From assembly GCA_021521415.1 (NCBI GenBank), contig JAIQDT010001648.1, positions 238,340 to 302,339 on the forward strand: DNA of 64,000 nucleotides, in the 5' to 3' direction. Below, piece by piece: positions 1-12,147 of this stretch; the first letter of the stretch is position 1, and each line of letters opens with the position of its first letter. A program made the translations under genes and the position numbers. The notes under the pieces were generated by a model. It searched no databases. It had not been told where the DNA came from and was given only the letters and a program-made list of their open reading frames with translations. Origin of the DNA: Bidens hawaiensis (Eukaryota; Streptophyta; Magnoliopsida; Asterales; Asteraceae).

Positions 1-1690
1 TTGCGTTGTCTAAGTTAAACTATTGTTTACACTAACTGTGACTGTTGTGATAAATAACTCAGATTGTAAACTGTTGCCATTAAAGAAAATCCTAACGTGG
101 TTGTGGGTTCGAGTCCCCCGGATGACGCCAATGAAAAAACATGAACTCGATCGGGTCAAGTCTGAGTAAATGTTTTTTCGGAGATGAAGATGAACACAAC
201 TACGCCTCTTCTTCTCTTGTTCGAGTCGTATTTGCAAACATCAAATACTTGTTAGAAAGGATCATAGGCTGGTCTCTGGATCACCCTCTCATGTTCAAGT
301 TCATAAACATAAATGTTTTGTAATAAAATATGAGTATGATGAGAGAGAGAGAGAGAGAGAGAGAGCAACTTGCCTCCACATTATTGAGGAGCTCTTTTTT
401 ATACGGAGGTACTAGAGCATTCATAACAAGCTCCAATTTTCTAGGTTTGAGTTTACGTGGCAAAAGAATGAACTTTGTTGACAAACTTCCCTTGTTATGG
501 ATCATGTTTGTTGAGGTTGGGTTTCTGAATGCAACTTGCAACAAACTTGCAAGGTGGCATGTTTATGGGGCCACCCGTTTTCTCTCTCTCACATGTATAC
601 ACACACACACACACATATATATATATACAACTAGTTTTTATCCCCCGTATTACGGTGGTTGTTTTATATTATTTGTTTCTAATATTTATTTATTTTTTGA
701 ATTTTTATTTTTTTATCGTATGAAAATTAATAGTATTCTTATGGTTCGATGATAACTTGTTTCACAAATAAATGAGATGTTATAACCCGTTTTAATAGCT
801 ATATGGATTTGATGAGACCCAAGACCCGTTTATTTTTTTTTACTATAAAATTGTTTTTTTAATTATAAATAATATATATCTTTTTTAAATAAGTCAAATA
901 TTATTTTTTAGTATATCACTACTTTATAGGATATTTTTAAATCAAATATTTGGTGAGATTGGTTTTTAATTTAATGAGATGTTATAACCCGTTTAAGAAA
1001 TATCTGGGTTTAATGAGACCCATACTCATGAATTCGAGTCAAATGCATGATAAACCTCCATTTAAAAATCAAGCAAATCTGGTGACTCCAAAAAAAGGGG
1101 GAGCGGCCATATCGCGACACGTAGGATTTTTATGTTTTCATTTATATATATTATAGATTATAATATATTTTAATAAGGTTTGTAAATGTTTGTTGTTGTT
1201 AAAAAAGTTAGGGTTTTTGAGAAAAGTTTGGAATATGATGATACTATTATGTAATGGTTTGTGAATGTTTGTTGTAATGGATGCTCTAAAAGGCTGGGCT
1301 TATTATATTGTTTTGGGTTCTCTTTAGGACGAAACCTCCACAACTATTATTAAACAACTTACTTGCATATTAAAAGTTAAACTACCAAAAAGAAACCTAT
1401 GAGTTGTTTTTAGGTTATAAAAAATAAGCTTGTTGCTACATATTTTTAGACAAGGGAATTGATAGTCTGGAATAACATGGAGAACTATTTTCCATTTGAT
1501 CTGTTTCACAAACAAGAGATTGCGCTTAAGGTACAAAGCACATATATCCTATCTCGTTCTACTTCATAACACAAAAAAAGCGTCTCATGCTAGCGAGTTT
1601 ATGTCCGGTAGTATATATAGCTACTGCTCCAAATGTTGTATCATGTGCAACAAATATGACTAGTTAGTAAATCTGTTACAAGGATGCTAT
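1..1690. other. Non-coding spacer with microsatellites
   Basis: No convincing gene. It holds a (GA)n tract at about 340-364, a (CA)n/(TA)n tract at about 597-628, and an internal imperfect repeat of about 55 bp (near 776-835 and 976-1030, both centred on a 'gttataacccgttt' motif). A tRNA B-box-like motif (ggttcgagtcc) lies at about 108-118 without a matching A box. The open frames here come from low-complexity DNA and are not credible genes. Confidence 0.6.
415..1286. mobile_element. Possible degenerate MITE (GAGCAT... ends)
   Basis: The left end tagagcattcataaca and the reverse complement of the right end, tagagcatccattaca, form an imperfect terminal inverted repeat of about 16 bp. The same GAGCAT terminus is seen on the better-supported Tourist-like MITE at 26651-27001. 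The flanking trinucleotides (CTA and TAA) do not match, so no target-site duplication is visible. The 870-bp length suggests internal insertions. Tentative. Confidence 0.3.
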
Positions 1691-2350
1691 ATGAGTCAGC
1701 CATTCCTAAAAAGATGATAATGATTTAAGATGATTTTAATTAAAAATTAAAAAAGGTTTAGAACGAGTCAAGGTATTAACAAGTTACATAAGTTGGTTGG
1801 CATGTTGTTTTTCTAGGTTTTTAAGTCGTGAGTAATTAACATTTACAAAATTTTAATGGAATTTGTTTTTATCAAACAACATAGATGTTGGTTGCTAGTT
1901 GAGCAACTTTACGTTTTGTTCCCGAGTTTATTTAACAAGAGAAAGGAAAGAAAAATAAATGTTTTTTTTTCTCTTTTTCTTTCTTTTCTCGATTCCTCCC
2001 ATTTTGGAAGGAAAGATATCCTTCACCATTTACTCCTTGTTTCTCTTATCTTTCCTTTCTTTTCTTTTATTTAATGAAACTCGGAAACACAACAATTCCT
2101 TTCCGTTCCTTCCTTTCCTTTCACTCCTTAAATGAAACTCGGGAACAAGTTCCTAAAATGATGTAAAAATCTTAAACCCGAAGGAGAAAACCGAGTATTA
2201 GACGTATTTGAGTCGGACAGGTCTAGACTTTTAATATGAGACATGTTTAGAAATCTATTATAAGTTTTTCATATGCTCCGGGGTCCAAGAATCGAACTTT
2301 ATACGCAATCCGACTACCCGAAAATTAATATTGAACTATATGTACTAAAA
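1690..2350. repeat. Paralogous block X1 (copy of 59.29-61.77 kb)
   Basis: Non-coding DNA that aligns in the same orientation with 59290-59340 plus 61293-61765. Shared anchors are 'agaacgagtcaaggtatta', 'agatgttggt...gttgag', 'ggtctaga.ttttaata.gagac' and 'tgtactaaaa.cgaatat'. It continues past the LINE insertion at 4341-4378. The two copies differ by one LINE in this copy and one solo LTR in the other. Confidence 0.7.
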
Positions 2351-2358
2351 CTGAATAT

Positions 2359-4332
2359 CAATCAATCAATCAATCATACCCAGTAAAATCCCACCGACAG
2401 CAAAGCTATAAGTAGGGTCTGGGAAGGGTGGGATGTAGGCACACCGTACCTCTATCCAAAGGAATAAAGAGGTGGCTTCCAGAGAGACCCTCGGCTCTAA
2501 GTACATGTGTATGAAGCAAAATAAAGGAAATCAAAGTTTAACAGCTATATAAAAACTACTGCTAATTATAATAATATTAATAATAAGATCACAGTTTAAC
2601 AGCTATATAAAAGCTAATAATAATTATAATAATAATAATAATATATGTAAGGGAAATACCATTATGGTATGTGACCTAAATAAGTTAAGTCTAAGCCCTA
2701 AGGTATTCAATTCTCTCTAAAAATCCTTAACTTTAATTCTACTTCTCCACGAATTCCTATCCTCAACCATGTCCTCGGAGAGGTTTAGGTCTATCAAATC
2801 ATGCCTAATCCTCTCATCCCAAGTCAATTTCGGTCGTCCTCTACCCCTCCTCCCCTCTATAGTAATGTTGTCTACGGATCTAACAGGATTCGTCGTCAGT
2901 CTTCTCTTTACATGTCCAAACCATCTCAATCTCCACTCTCTTATCTTGTCTGCTATGTTCGCCACCCCTAATCTCTCGCGAAACACAACGTTTCTTATTC
3001 GGTCTAGCCTTGTGTGCCCACACATCCAACGTAGCATTCTCGTTTCTGCTACCTCCATCTTCCGCACTTGTGCCTTCTTGATGGCCCAACAATCTGTTCC
3101 ATATAGCATTGCAGGTCTAACTGCCACCCTATAGAATTTTCCCTTTAGTTTAGTCGGGAAACTCTTGTCGCACAATATACCTGTGGCTGCTTTCCATCTA
3201 CACCATCCTACCTGAACTCGGTGGGTCACATCACTGTCTAATTCCCCATCGCTCTGTACAAAAGATCCTAAATACTTGAACTTCGTTACCTGCGGGACCA
3301 CCTGCCCTTCAATTGTGATCTGTGCGTCTTCATTGTCGTTTATCCCACCAAAATCACAGTGGAGGTACTCCGTCTTAGATCGGCTAATCTTTAAACCTTT
3401 TGTCTCTAAGGTTGTTCGCCACTCCTCAAGCCTCATGTTTAGATCTTGTTTTTTCTCAGCAAGTAACACAATATCGTCTGCGAACATCATGCACCACGGG
3501 AGAGTCCCCTGAATCGACTTTGACAGCTCATCCAAGACTACTGCAAAGAGAAACGGGCTCAACGCTGACCCCTGGTGAAGACCTACCTCTACAGGAAAGA
3601 AATCAGTATCCCCCACTGGCGCACGGACACTTGTTTCACTCCTGGTATACATATCCATAATTATCTCTATGTATTTCCTAGGCACTCTTCTACCCTCCAA
3701 GCACTCCAAGAGCACCTGTCGTGGCACACTGTCGTAGGCCTTTTCTAGGTCAATAAACACCATATGTAGATCACGCTTCTTCTCCCTATACTTTTCCATT
3801 AATCTTCTTATAAGGTGTATTGCCTCTGTGGTGGAACGCCTCGGCATGAAGCCAAATTGGTTGACCGTAACCTGAGTTTCTCGTCTAAGTCTAACCTCAA
3901 TCACTCTTTCCCATAGCTTCATAGTATGACTTAGTAGTTTGATTCCTCGGTAGTTACCACAACATTGGGCGTCTCCTTTGTTCTTATAGATAGGAACTAC
4001 AACGCTGCTCCTCCACTGGTCTGGCATCTTACCTGATTTGAGAATACTATTGAACAGAGTAGTTAACCACATGACTCCTTCCTCCCCCAGACACTTCCAC
4101 ACCTCGATGGGTATGTTGTCTGGGCCAACCGCCTTAGACCTTCCCATCCTCCTCAGTGCATCCTTCACCTCTTCTCGTGTGATCCGTCGGCAGTAGCAGT
4201 TATTCGATTGTTGTCGTTGAAAGTTTGTGTTGTCATGTTCTTCTTGGTAAGCTCTCCCATTGTTAAAAAGATTGTGGAAGTAGGTTTGCCATCTTAGCTT
4301 GATGTCCTGCTCCTTGACCAGTACATGCCCAT
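2359..4332 (-). mobile_element. 5'-truncated RTE-type LINE
   Basis: Non-LTR retrotransposon on the minus strand. Its 3' end carries a (TTGA)n tail at about 2357-2378, a plant RTE-like 3' UTR at about 2380-2515 and the ORF at 2717-4332. An 8-bp direct repeat, ctgaatat, flanks it at 2351-2358 and 4333-4340. The paralogous block at 61293-61765 has the matching unoccupied site (gcgaatat at 61729-61736), which fixes both boundaries. The apurinic endonuclease half of the ORF is missing, as expected for incomplete target-primed reverse transcription. Confidence 0.85.
2717..4332 (-). CDS. LINE reverse transcriptase (C-terminal part of RTE ORF)
   Basis: Uninterrupted reading frame of about 538 residues from the element. 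In order it shows the RT start (GPDNIPIEVWK), the EKAYDSVPR block with the first catalytic aspartate, the GLHQGSALSPFLF block, the catalytic FADD box, and a C-terminal region ending with a GRRGRGRPKLTW motif typical of plant RTE-like LINEs. A full-length ORF would add an N-terminal apurinic endonuclease, which is absent. The annotated start is simply the truncation point, because upstream codons belong to flanking DNA. The frame is open to its stop, so decay since insertion is limited. The protein would copy LINE RNA at a nicked target. Without the endonuclease and 5' promoter this copy is dead, and host transcription would be fortuitous. Confidence 0.85.
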
Positions 4333-5720
4333 CTGAATATATTGATATTAACATGTTACATAATGTTTCAAAGTTTCACAAGTGGTTCGTATTTATTGAA
4401 ACACTGATTTGTGCTCGTTTATGTGCGGTCAATATTGTTCATTTGTGTTTATCTATGTTCGTTTAAGTCTGTTTATGTTCGTTCAGGCCGTAAACGAACG
4501 AACATGAATATGCCCATTTTCTTAATAAAGAGCACGAACAAAAAATGTGTTCGATTATATGTTTGTGTTCATATTTGATTAAAGTTAACTGAATGAATAT
4601 GAACATGTCCTCGTTCGTGTTCGTCTGGTTTGTTTACACGCCTAGATGTATAGAAACCTGAAGTGATGTGCCTTTGATTAATCCAATTTGAGCTGCATTA
4701 ACAGCATGGCAAATTACACATCCAAACACAATGGAAATAAGCAAAAATTAAAAGAGAGAAGATACACATATCTGTTCAAGGAGTTGGATGAATTTTGCAG
4801 AAAAAAAAAGTCATAACTTAAGAAAATGTTAGTATGCTACATTAATAATATTTTAAATTTAAAAAACGAATGGTTTATCATTTATGAGTGTGTGCATACA
4901 TTAAAAAAAAAAATACTTTTGGCAAGCTTAATGTGTTTGACTTGTGTAGCTTGTAGCCAAGTGTTATCATTTGACAGTGGCCATAGCAAGAGTTGATAAA
5001 CATCCCTCTTGGTAAACATAAATAAGTGCCCAAAAATCCATCCAATGCGCGTAAGAACTCCAACCGGAATTCTGTATAATAAAAGTCAAAACTTTTATAA
5101 AGTCAAAATGCCTGTATGGGTCAAGTACCCCGTTAATGTTACCAAAACACCGCTTGAACCGCCTTTTTTTCTCCAAAATGTTACCAAAAACACAGTTACA
5201 GTTTGAACCGCCTTTTTTTTCCCTTTATCATTGACATGTATTACACCAAAATCTAGCATTTGTCCAAGGGCGAAGCTTCATTAGGGCCAGGGGTGGCCCC
5301 GCCCCCCCTGTTTTTTTGCGCAGTAGTGTAAATTGACCTTTTTTCCCCGAAAATTTGTATACATAGTGTAAATTTACCCCGTTTTCTGCCCAAAATTTGA
5401 GCCCCCCCCCTCGTTTATATTTTTTAAAATACATTTTGAGTCTGGCCCCCGACGAACTCGTCCAAGCTTCGCCACTGCATTTGTCTGATCAAATGAACAT
5501 TCATAGGAAATAATATATTATGCTAAACAATTCATAACTTTAAACTCTAAAAACATATATTTAAAATAATAAATGAAAAACAATTGTAGATCAATTTTGC
5601 TGTCAAAAACATGAGATTGAATAGAAGTATTGACTAATTGATTATGTGATCAGGATTATAAGAAAAACTCAAAAAATAAAAAAGTTAATATTATACATGG
5701 AATTGCAGAAAAGAAGCCCA

Positions 5721-6035
5721 CTAACTAAAAATTGCAGAGAATAAGTTCATTAATAAGGGTCTTACTGACCAGGTATATAAACTAACTACCGTGTCAAGCA
5801 TTCGAATTAAGTAAAAAAAAATCCCAAGAATTAGAGAAGAAAAGAACAGCTTGGAGCAATATCTTTTATTACTTAAAATCTTAAATAACATTGTTTGAAC
5901 AGCGAGTCTGGCATTGATATAAGAAAGAATGCGAAGCTGCAGGGATTGTGGCATGTTCGATAATCTGTCCACCGTTACTTCTTCTTCTTTTTCTTCTTCA
6001 TGTGACCTTCTTACCGCCATGTCTCTCCTCTCCAT
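5721..6035 (-). pseudogene. F-box gene copy A, internal deletion
   Basis: The first ~45 residues match copy B (15317-15649): an acidic E-rich N-terminus, then the F-box start 'VDRLSNMPQSLQLRILSYIN'. After about residue 50 the frame runs into the sequence that in copy B lies downstream of the gene ('accgtgtcaagc', 'ttattaat'). The LRR-coding middle of about 1.2 kb is therefore missing. Known F-box proteins use this N-terminal domain to bind SKP1 in an SCF ubiquitin ligase and the C-terminal repeats to bind a substrate. This copy has at most a partial F-box and an unrelated hydrophobic tail. It is probably a pseudogene; a short F-box-only product cannot be excluded. Confidence 0.75.
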
Positions 6036-8449
6036 CTGCAGAAAATTTATAGAACTAAAAGTATGTCACGCTTTCGGTTAAAGGAACCAGTTACTTATAT
6101 ATTTGTTTCGCCAAAGGTGGACTCATTTGTTCAAAAATATACACCACATAGCATACCCTTTAAGGATTAAAACATTAATTCCATAAAATTAACAGCAACA
6201 GTCCCAATAATGACAATTCACTAAGCTAAATTAAAACAAACTGATAGACACAAATGACAATCAAAACCAAATCTAGAAGCATAAGTCATATTTTGTTAAG
6301 TGTCTTAAGTCACAAAATCAACCCAAAATTAGGCATAAAGGCCTAAGCAGAACTAGAACTACAGATCAATGTTACATGATATACAAATTAATTAATAAAA
6401 ACCTATTCACAAATAAGTTTTAAGAACGGATTCACCAGACTAACTTCACACACTGGCGAGTGTACCGGTTGTGTGTGTAGTAGCACAATCTAGCAAGTCT
6501 GGATATCGAATCCGTGGACCCAAAAGACGGCTCTCGATACTAAACCTCTACTGAGTCCTAGCTATCATTCAAATTGATTTGATTGTTTTTTGTTTTTTTA
6601 TAACTAAATTACTAAAACTTAAAATGATTACACAAACAAGAAAACTAGAAAGAAAATCGAACTAAAGGCGGAACACTGGAATCCAACTGACTATTCTCGG
6701 GATCTAACGACTCATATGACACCGGTAATCTAAGAGTGGACACACTAGGGAATTTTAAGGATTGGAATGTTAAGGATGACCAGATCTCTGGTCAGTCTCA
6801 CCGATTTCTCCTAAACACGCCTAATGGTTGGCATTGCATACCGAGGTAAGGTTCACTAACGTATCTGATAGACAAATCTCCGGTCGGCCTAAATGCCTAA
6901 TGTACGTATCCTCTAAGGGCTGTCACTAGCAACACTAGGGACAAAGGGATAATCTAATCTAGACCTGTCTAACAAATCCGAGAAAGACACCATTCATGGT
7001 CACACAACAAACGTCTAACCTAGTGATGAAACAGGATAATTAATTACTAGATTTCCAGTGTCATGTCGTCCCAAGGAAGGTGCAAACACTTATATATAAC
7101 ATGTTACTAATATCAATCCTATGGTGAGCTCTACCACAAAATAATAATTGACACGACACCGAATCATGCAATAACCACACGAAGAAATCAATATAAATAC
7201 ATATAAACACGGAATAAACTAGTAAAGATGAAGCTTTTGAATAGTAACGATCACACGATTTGCTAAAAACCCAAAAAACAATAACAAAATATCAATACTC
7301 ATGTAAGTAGTTTAAAATATTTAGCTACTCATAATTAAAATATGAATAAAACTCAGTTTTAAACATGTTTTAGACAGAAAGAAAACAAAAGATAGATTGC
7401 AAACCAAGCCAATTAACGTTAGCCGAATGTTGGTCCGCTAATCTTTGCTCTGCTCCAGTATAGTAGATGTTCTCCTTAACGATTTTAGCCGCGTCCTATC
7501 AATATTAATAGCCGTCCAAAAGTTATTTCTACACAGACTTCTCAATAGTTATATATATTTTAGGGTAAATTTTAGATCAGTGAGTTTCAAAATTTGTTTA
7601 AATTAAGTCACTCAACTTTTATAGTTTATTAAATTATAGGTTTTAGCATGTTTTTTTTGATCATGTTACCTGTAATTATGCCGAGCGTATATCAATGTGA
7701 ACTAAAAATACAACATCCCAGATATTTGTTAACCAATAAAGTTTTAATGAAAGGTTGCAAGTAGTTTTAAGTTAAAGGGCCAAAGGAAGCAATATCCCCA
7801 AACTAAAATATGCATGGCCTAGCATAATACTCTGAGGGTGTTTGGAATTTCTAATTTTTACATTCTTATAACTTATTTTCAAAAAAAAGTTTAAGATATA
7901 AGTCACAATATTATAATTTATTAACTTAAATTGGTTAAAATAAGCAATCCTAACCCTTACTTTTGATCCCATAATACTACATTCTAATACTAAAAATGTT
8001 AAGAATCAAACTTAACTAATAATCGATAAGTTTCCACTCGGGCATTGAACGCATCCTCTAATATGTTATTGGAGTACCAGGGGAACCCTCTTTCCACTAC
8101 CCGAACCCACCCCCACCTCCCTAGGGGTGCTTTGGTATCAATGTACCATGATATATACCATCCCCATTGGTCAATTTTTCCTTCGACTGATAAGGTAAAA
8201 AGTGTAAAAAAAAGTATAAGCCCCGTAACAAATATTATTATCGCCCATAAACCATATTTGAATCAACTCAACATATCCTTTTACTTAATTTTTAGCTTAT
8301 TATTTCGTAAGGATACAATTTCTAAAACATCAATCAAACTTTGCTCGTAAATTAAGTTAACTATGCGACTCAAACTTTCATCCTTCAAAAGACAAAGTCT
8401 TATCCAACATTATAATACTGTTATTTTTAATTCATTAAGCTACAATTAT
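6036..8449. other. Duplicated non-coding block of unit A
   Basis: No gene seen. The block from about 6430 to 7560 (containing 'gagtgtaccggtt', 'gatatcgaatccgtgg' and 'ggcggaacactggaatccaac') is conserved in unit B at about 15925-17000. It resembles a dispersed plant repeat whose family I cannot name. The remainder is AT-rich and matches unit B at about 17030-18270. Confidence 0.5.
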
Positions 8450-9059
8450 TAGGGGTGTGCACATAACCCAAAAAACCGAATCGAAAAAACCAAACCATAT
8501 TAGAAACCGGCGGTTCGGTTTTTTTAACTTTAGCAAAAACCAAAATTTTGGTTTTAGTTTGGTTTTGTATTTTGTTAAGAACCAAAAAAACCGAACCGAA
8601 CCGAAATAACCAAAAATTGAAATAACCATAACATCTTAACCGTAATCATTAAAACAAAATCTACCGATGACTATTTGTTTAGTTTTAACATATGGTTTAT
8701 AGCAAAATCTGGTTTCCACATATCAATAACTAATAATACTGATACTTTTAGTTTTAATTTTACATGTCTTTTATTAGTTTTTAATATATGAGTTTCAAAT
8801 ATTCAATATTCTATTAATAATTAGTTTAAAGAAAAAAAAACATGCCCAATTCAATATCTTGAGTCCAAGTTTTTTTTGGCCAAAAAAAAATATCATGCCG
8901 AAAGTTTTAAAAAACACAAAACCAAACTGAACCTAAAAACCAGAAACCAAAAACCAAACAAACCAAAACCGAACTGTTTTAAAAAACATAAAACCGAAAG
9001 TTTGATTTTCGGTTTGGTTTTGATCAAAAACCGTACCGAACCGCAGCACACACATCTTA
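8450..9059. mobile_element. hAT-like MITE, 8-bp TSD
   Basis: A 610-bp non-coding element bounded by TAGGGGTGTGCAC at the left and ...GCACACACATCTTA at the right (imperfect terminal inverted repeats). It is flanked by the exact 8-bp duplication acaattat at 8442-8449 and 9060-9067. The interior is rich in 'aaccgaacc' and 'ggttcggttt', which are mutually complementary. An 8-bp TSD and a TAGGG terminus fit the hAT superfamily. The corresponding site in unit B lacks it. Confidence 0.7.
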
Positions 9060-9200
9060 ACAATTATAAGTAGTAAGTTGGATATACTCCAATAAAATAC
9101 AAAATAAAGATAAATAAACATTAAAAAAACAAAATTGTTAACAAAGGATGGAAGTATGGAACTCCGTTACTTTTGTATGCTTCAGATGGAGTGTGAATAT

Positions 9201-9573
9201 TTGCCCTGCTGGCGGTGCACGCATATAATGTATATATGTGTGAACTCTCGGGTGGGCAAAAGTAAAATTGCACTAATTTTGACGTTATTTTACTAATCTC
9301 GTGAAAATAACGTTAAAAGTGGGGGAAGGTTATTCAGGCATCATGTGGTGGCGTTGATAGCCGAAAGACAAGGGCACATGCACCAATCAGCCGGTGTCCT
9401 GATGATTGAGTGCTATGTGTCTTATGTTCAAGGCTTGATGCAAAACTACTATCGAGCCGGGGGTCTCATCGGAAGCAGCCTCTCTATCCCTATGGGGTAG
9501 AGGTAAGGTTGTCTACATCTTACCCTCCTCAGACCCTACCATAGCATTGCTATTGATGGGATATACTGAGTAC

Positions 9574-9614
<41 letters not shown>
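9201..9614 (+). mobile_element. Retroposon with RTE LINE tail (SINE-like)
   Basis: A 414-bp insertion flanked by a 17-bp direct repeat, agatggagtgtgaatat, at 9184-9200 and 9615-9631. It ends in a (GAT)n tail at about 9577-9614. Its last ~130 bp ('gtctcatcggaagcagcctc', 'gtagaggtaaggt', 'cagaccctacc') match the 3' UTR of the LINE at 2359-4332, read on its coding strand. Unit B has an empty site at about 19308-19325. Either a SINE that borrows the RTE tail or a severely 5'-truncated RTE copy. Confidence 0.75.
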
Positions 9615-9615
<1 letters not shown>

Positions 9616-9631
9616 GATGGAGTGTGAATAT

Positions 9632-10128
9632 CCTCTACACAGATTAAAGTTGAATGTTGGTGTCGCAAGTTTTAACTGTGTCAAGTGGTGACACCTCATT
9701 TTTCAAGTTATTTGGTTTGTTTAGTTTCGGTATAGTAATGAATGTAACGGTAACCGGTTGGACGGCAATTTTATTTTATTTGTATTTTTTAGTTTCATTT
9801 CTGGAACCGTAACAAGCGTAACAGAAACCAAACGAATTCTCATAGACTCGCCGTCCCGGACCAACAACGCTCGGGTTTGACCAATACTTGGGTTTTACCG
9901 ACCCACGCCACCTCATTGGTCCACCTGAATTTTTAGTTTTTTTGTTTTAATTATGATAATGTACCGAACTTAGCCGAATGAAATTTTTTGTTTTAGTTCC
10001 GGTACCATTACGAACATGACGGAAATAAATCGAATTCGCGTAAGCTCACCATCTCAACACCCAGACCAACAACACTTGGATTTTGCTAACGCTTGATCGA
10101 ATTGACACCACCACACCCTATTGGTCCA
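9632..10128. other. Spacer with degenerate internal repeat
   Basis: Non-coding. Two related stretches (about 9720-9870 and 9960-10110) share 'ttagtt.cggtac.at.a.gaa..taac' and 'gaattc.c.ta.gactcgcc' style motifs. Similar motifs recur near 25975-26110. Probably an old dispersed repeat; no boundary could be set. Confidence 0.35.
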
Positions 10129-11683
10129 TGCCCATTTTCTTACTAAAGAACACAAACAAAAAATGTGTTCGATTTGTTCGTGTTCGTGTTTGGTCATAGT
10201 TAATTGAATGAACACGAACATGCCCTCGTTCGTGTTTGTCTGGTACATTTACACGCCTAGATATATAGAAACCTGAAGTGATGTGCCTATGATTAATCCA
10301 ATTTGAGTAGCATTAACAGCATGGCAAATTACACATCCAAACACAATGGAAATAAGCAAAGGTTAAAAGAGATAAGATACACATATCTGTTCAAGGAGTT
10401 GGTAAAATTTTGCAGAAAAAAAAGTAATAACTTAAGAAAATGTTACATTAATAATATTTTAAATTTATAAAACGAATGGTTTATCATTTATGAGTGTGCG
10501 TATACATTTAAAAAAAAAAAAAACTTTTGGCGAGTTTAATGTGTTTGACTTGTGTAGCTTGTAGACAAGTGTTATCATTTGACCCGTTAGCAACAAAAAA
10601 TAACTCAAACCGACTCGTTGATAAGAGAACAAAACGGGTCGAGCTCACTTTACCTTAGTGATCAACATTGGTGAATCACTCATATCCCATGTCTCTTGTA
10701 TTTCAGTGTGACAGTGGCCATAGCAAGAGTTCCCTCCTGGTAAAGATAAAGATGTGCCCAAAAATCCATCCAATGCGCGTAAGAACTCCAACCGGAATTC
10801 TGTATAATAAAAGTCAAAATGTCTGTACGGGTCAAGATACCCCGATAATGTTACCAAACACACCGCTTGAACCGTCTTTTTTTTCTTCATAATGTTACCA
10901 AAAACACTGCTTGAACCGCCTTTTTTTCCCTTTATCGTTGACATGTATTACACTAAAATCTAGCATTTGTCTGATCAAATGAGCATTCATAGGAAATGGT
11001 ATATTAGCCACAGACATACATGAAATTAGTACATGTTCTGTTTTGAATGTGATCAGGATTCTTTTACATGTAATGCCCTTGCAAAAAAAAAAGATTAAAA
11101 AAAGCACAAAAAAAGAAACCTATGGTCCCTTCAAACAAGTTAATATTACACATGGAACTGCAGAAAATAAGTCCACTAAAAATTGCAGAGAATAAGTCCA
11201 TTAATAAGGGTCTTTCTGACTAGGTGTATAAACTAACTACCGTGTCAAGCGTTCTGAGTTAAGTAAACAAAATGCCAAGAAGTAGAGAAGCAAAGAACAA
11301 CTTAGAGCGATATCTTTTATTAATTAATGTCAGACTTTGTAGATCAATCCATAAACCAGGCGGAACCTCTATCCACACGGTTGAGTCGACTCTGAGCTAA
11401 CCGGGAAAACCGTCTGGTCAATGCTTTTCTCTCCCATATGAATATGTGAGAGCTTGAGCATTGAGAATCTGCATTTGGACGATTAATTATGGTGCACTTG
11501 GCATGATGTGAGTTGCGTAGCAAGTAAGCTTCGACACCTGGAACAAGTTCTAACGTTTGCCTAAAAGATAACACGCTTTCAATATCTAGATGGCGTGGAC
11601 TACAATCCAGCTTCAAACACTTCAAGTCCCAAAAAGGCGAAGTACATTTATCATCCAGAAACAATGAGAGTAGATGAACAACA

Positions 11684-12057
11684 TGTTAAATCTTAGACAA
11701 GTGAATCAAGAACACCAAACACGATATTGCATAAAACGTTTCTTTTCATTAATAGAAAACAAGAACAAAATACTTTTCTACTCTCTCTACTCTTCTCTAC
11801 TTTCTAACAAAAGAAAACTAATGATGGGTTTATATAGCACCCACAATTCTATCCTACTCAAACTAGGAAACATAATCATACTAGACTTCTAATTTATTTA
11901 ATAATAAATAAAATATAACTATGACACCAAGTTATTCAACTTGGTCCCTAAACTTTGGATCTCCACCAAACCGCCCCTTGAGATCTTCCGTACCACCCTT
12001 ACACTTTTCGCATTAACCATTCGGGTCCTTTAAGTTGGTGTTGCTCCAAGTTTTACA
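11684..12057 (-). repeat. 3' LTR of gag-only element
   Basis: 374 bp, close copy of 14315-14691. Termini TGTTAAA...TTTTACA as read on the + strand. A purine-rich stretch ('gagagggag' on the minus strand) lies just inside it and fits a polypurine tract. Confidence 0.9.
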
Positions 12058-12147
12058 CTCCCTCTCAATACCAACTTCCATTGTTTCTCCAAGATCCTTC
12101 ACACCTTGTAACGCTCGCACTTCCTTGAGCTTCATTCTTGGATTCGA

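Larger units (their letters stand above)
4508..9205. repeat. Segmental duplication unit A
   Basis: Aligns in direct orientation with unit B (10129-19325) once later insertions are removed. Anchors are 'acacgcctagat.tatagaaacctgaagtgatgtgcct', the F-box 5' end and 3' UTR, the block at about 6430-7560 ('ggcggaacactggaatccaac'), and 'aacaaaggatggaa...gtgtgaatat' at the right edge. Unit A retains spacer that unit B lacks but has lost most of its F-box gene. Confidence 0.8.

Noticed and set aside
54..127. Possible tRNA gene (GGTTCGAGTCC near 108-118)
   Set aside because: No A box, acceptor or anticodon arm can be paired; only a B-box-like motif.
330..752. 140-codon open frame
   Set aside because: Begins in a (GA)n microsatellite and crosses a (CA)n/(TA)n tract; composition and lack of any motif indicate chance.
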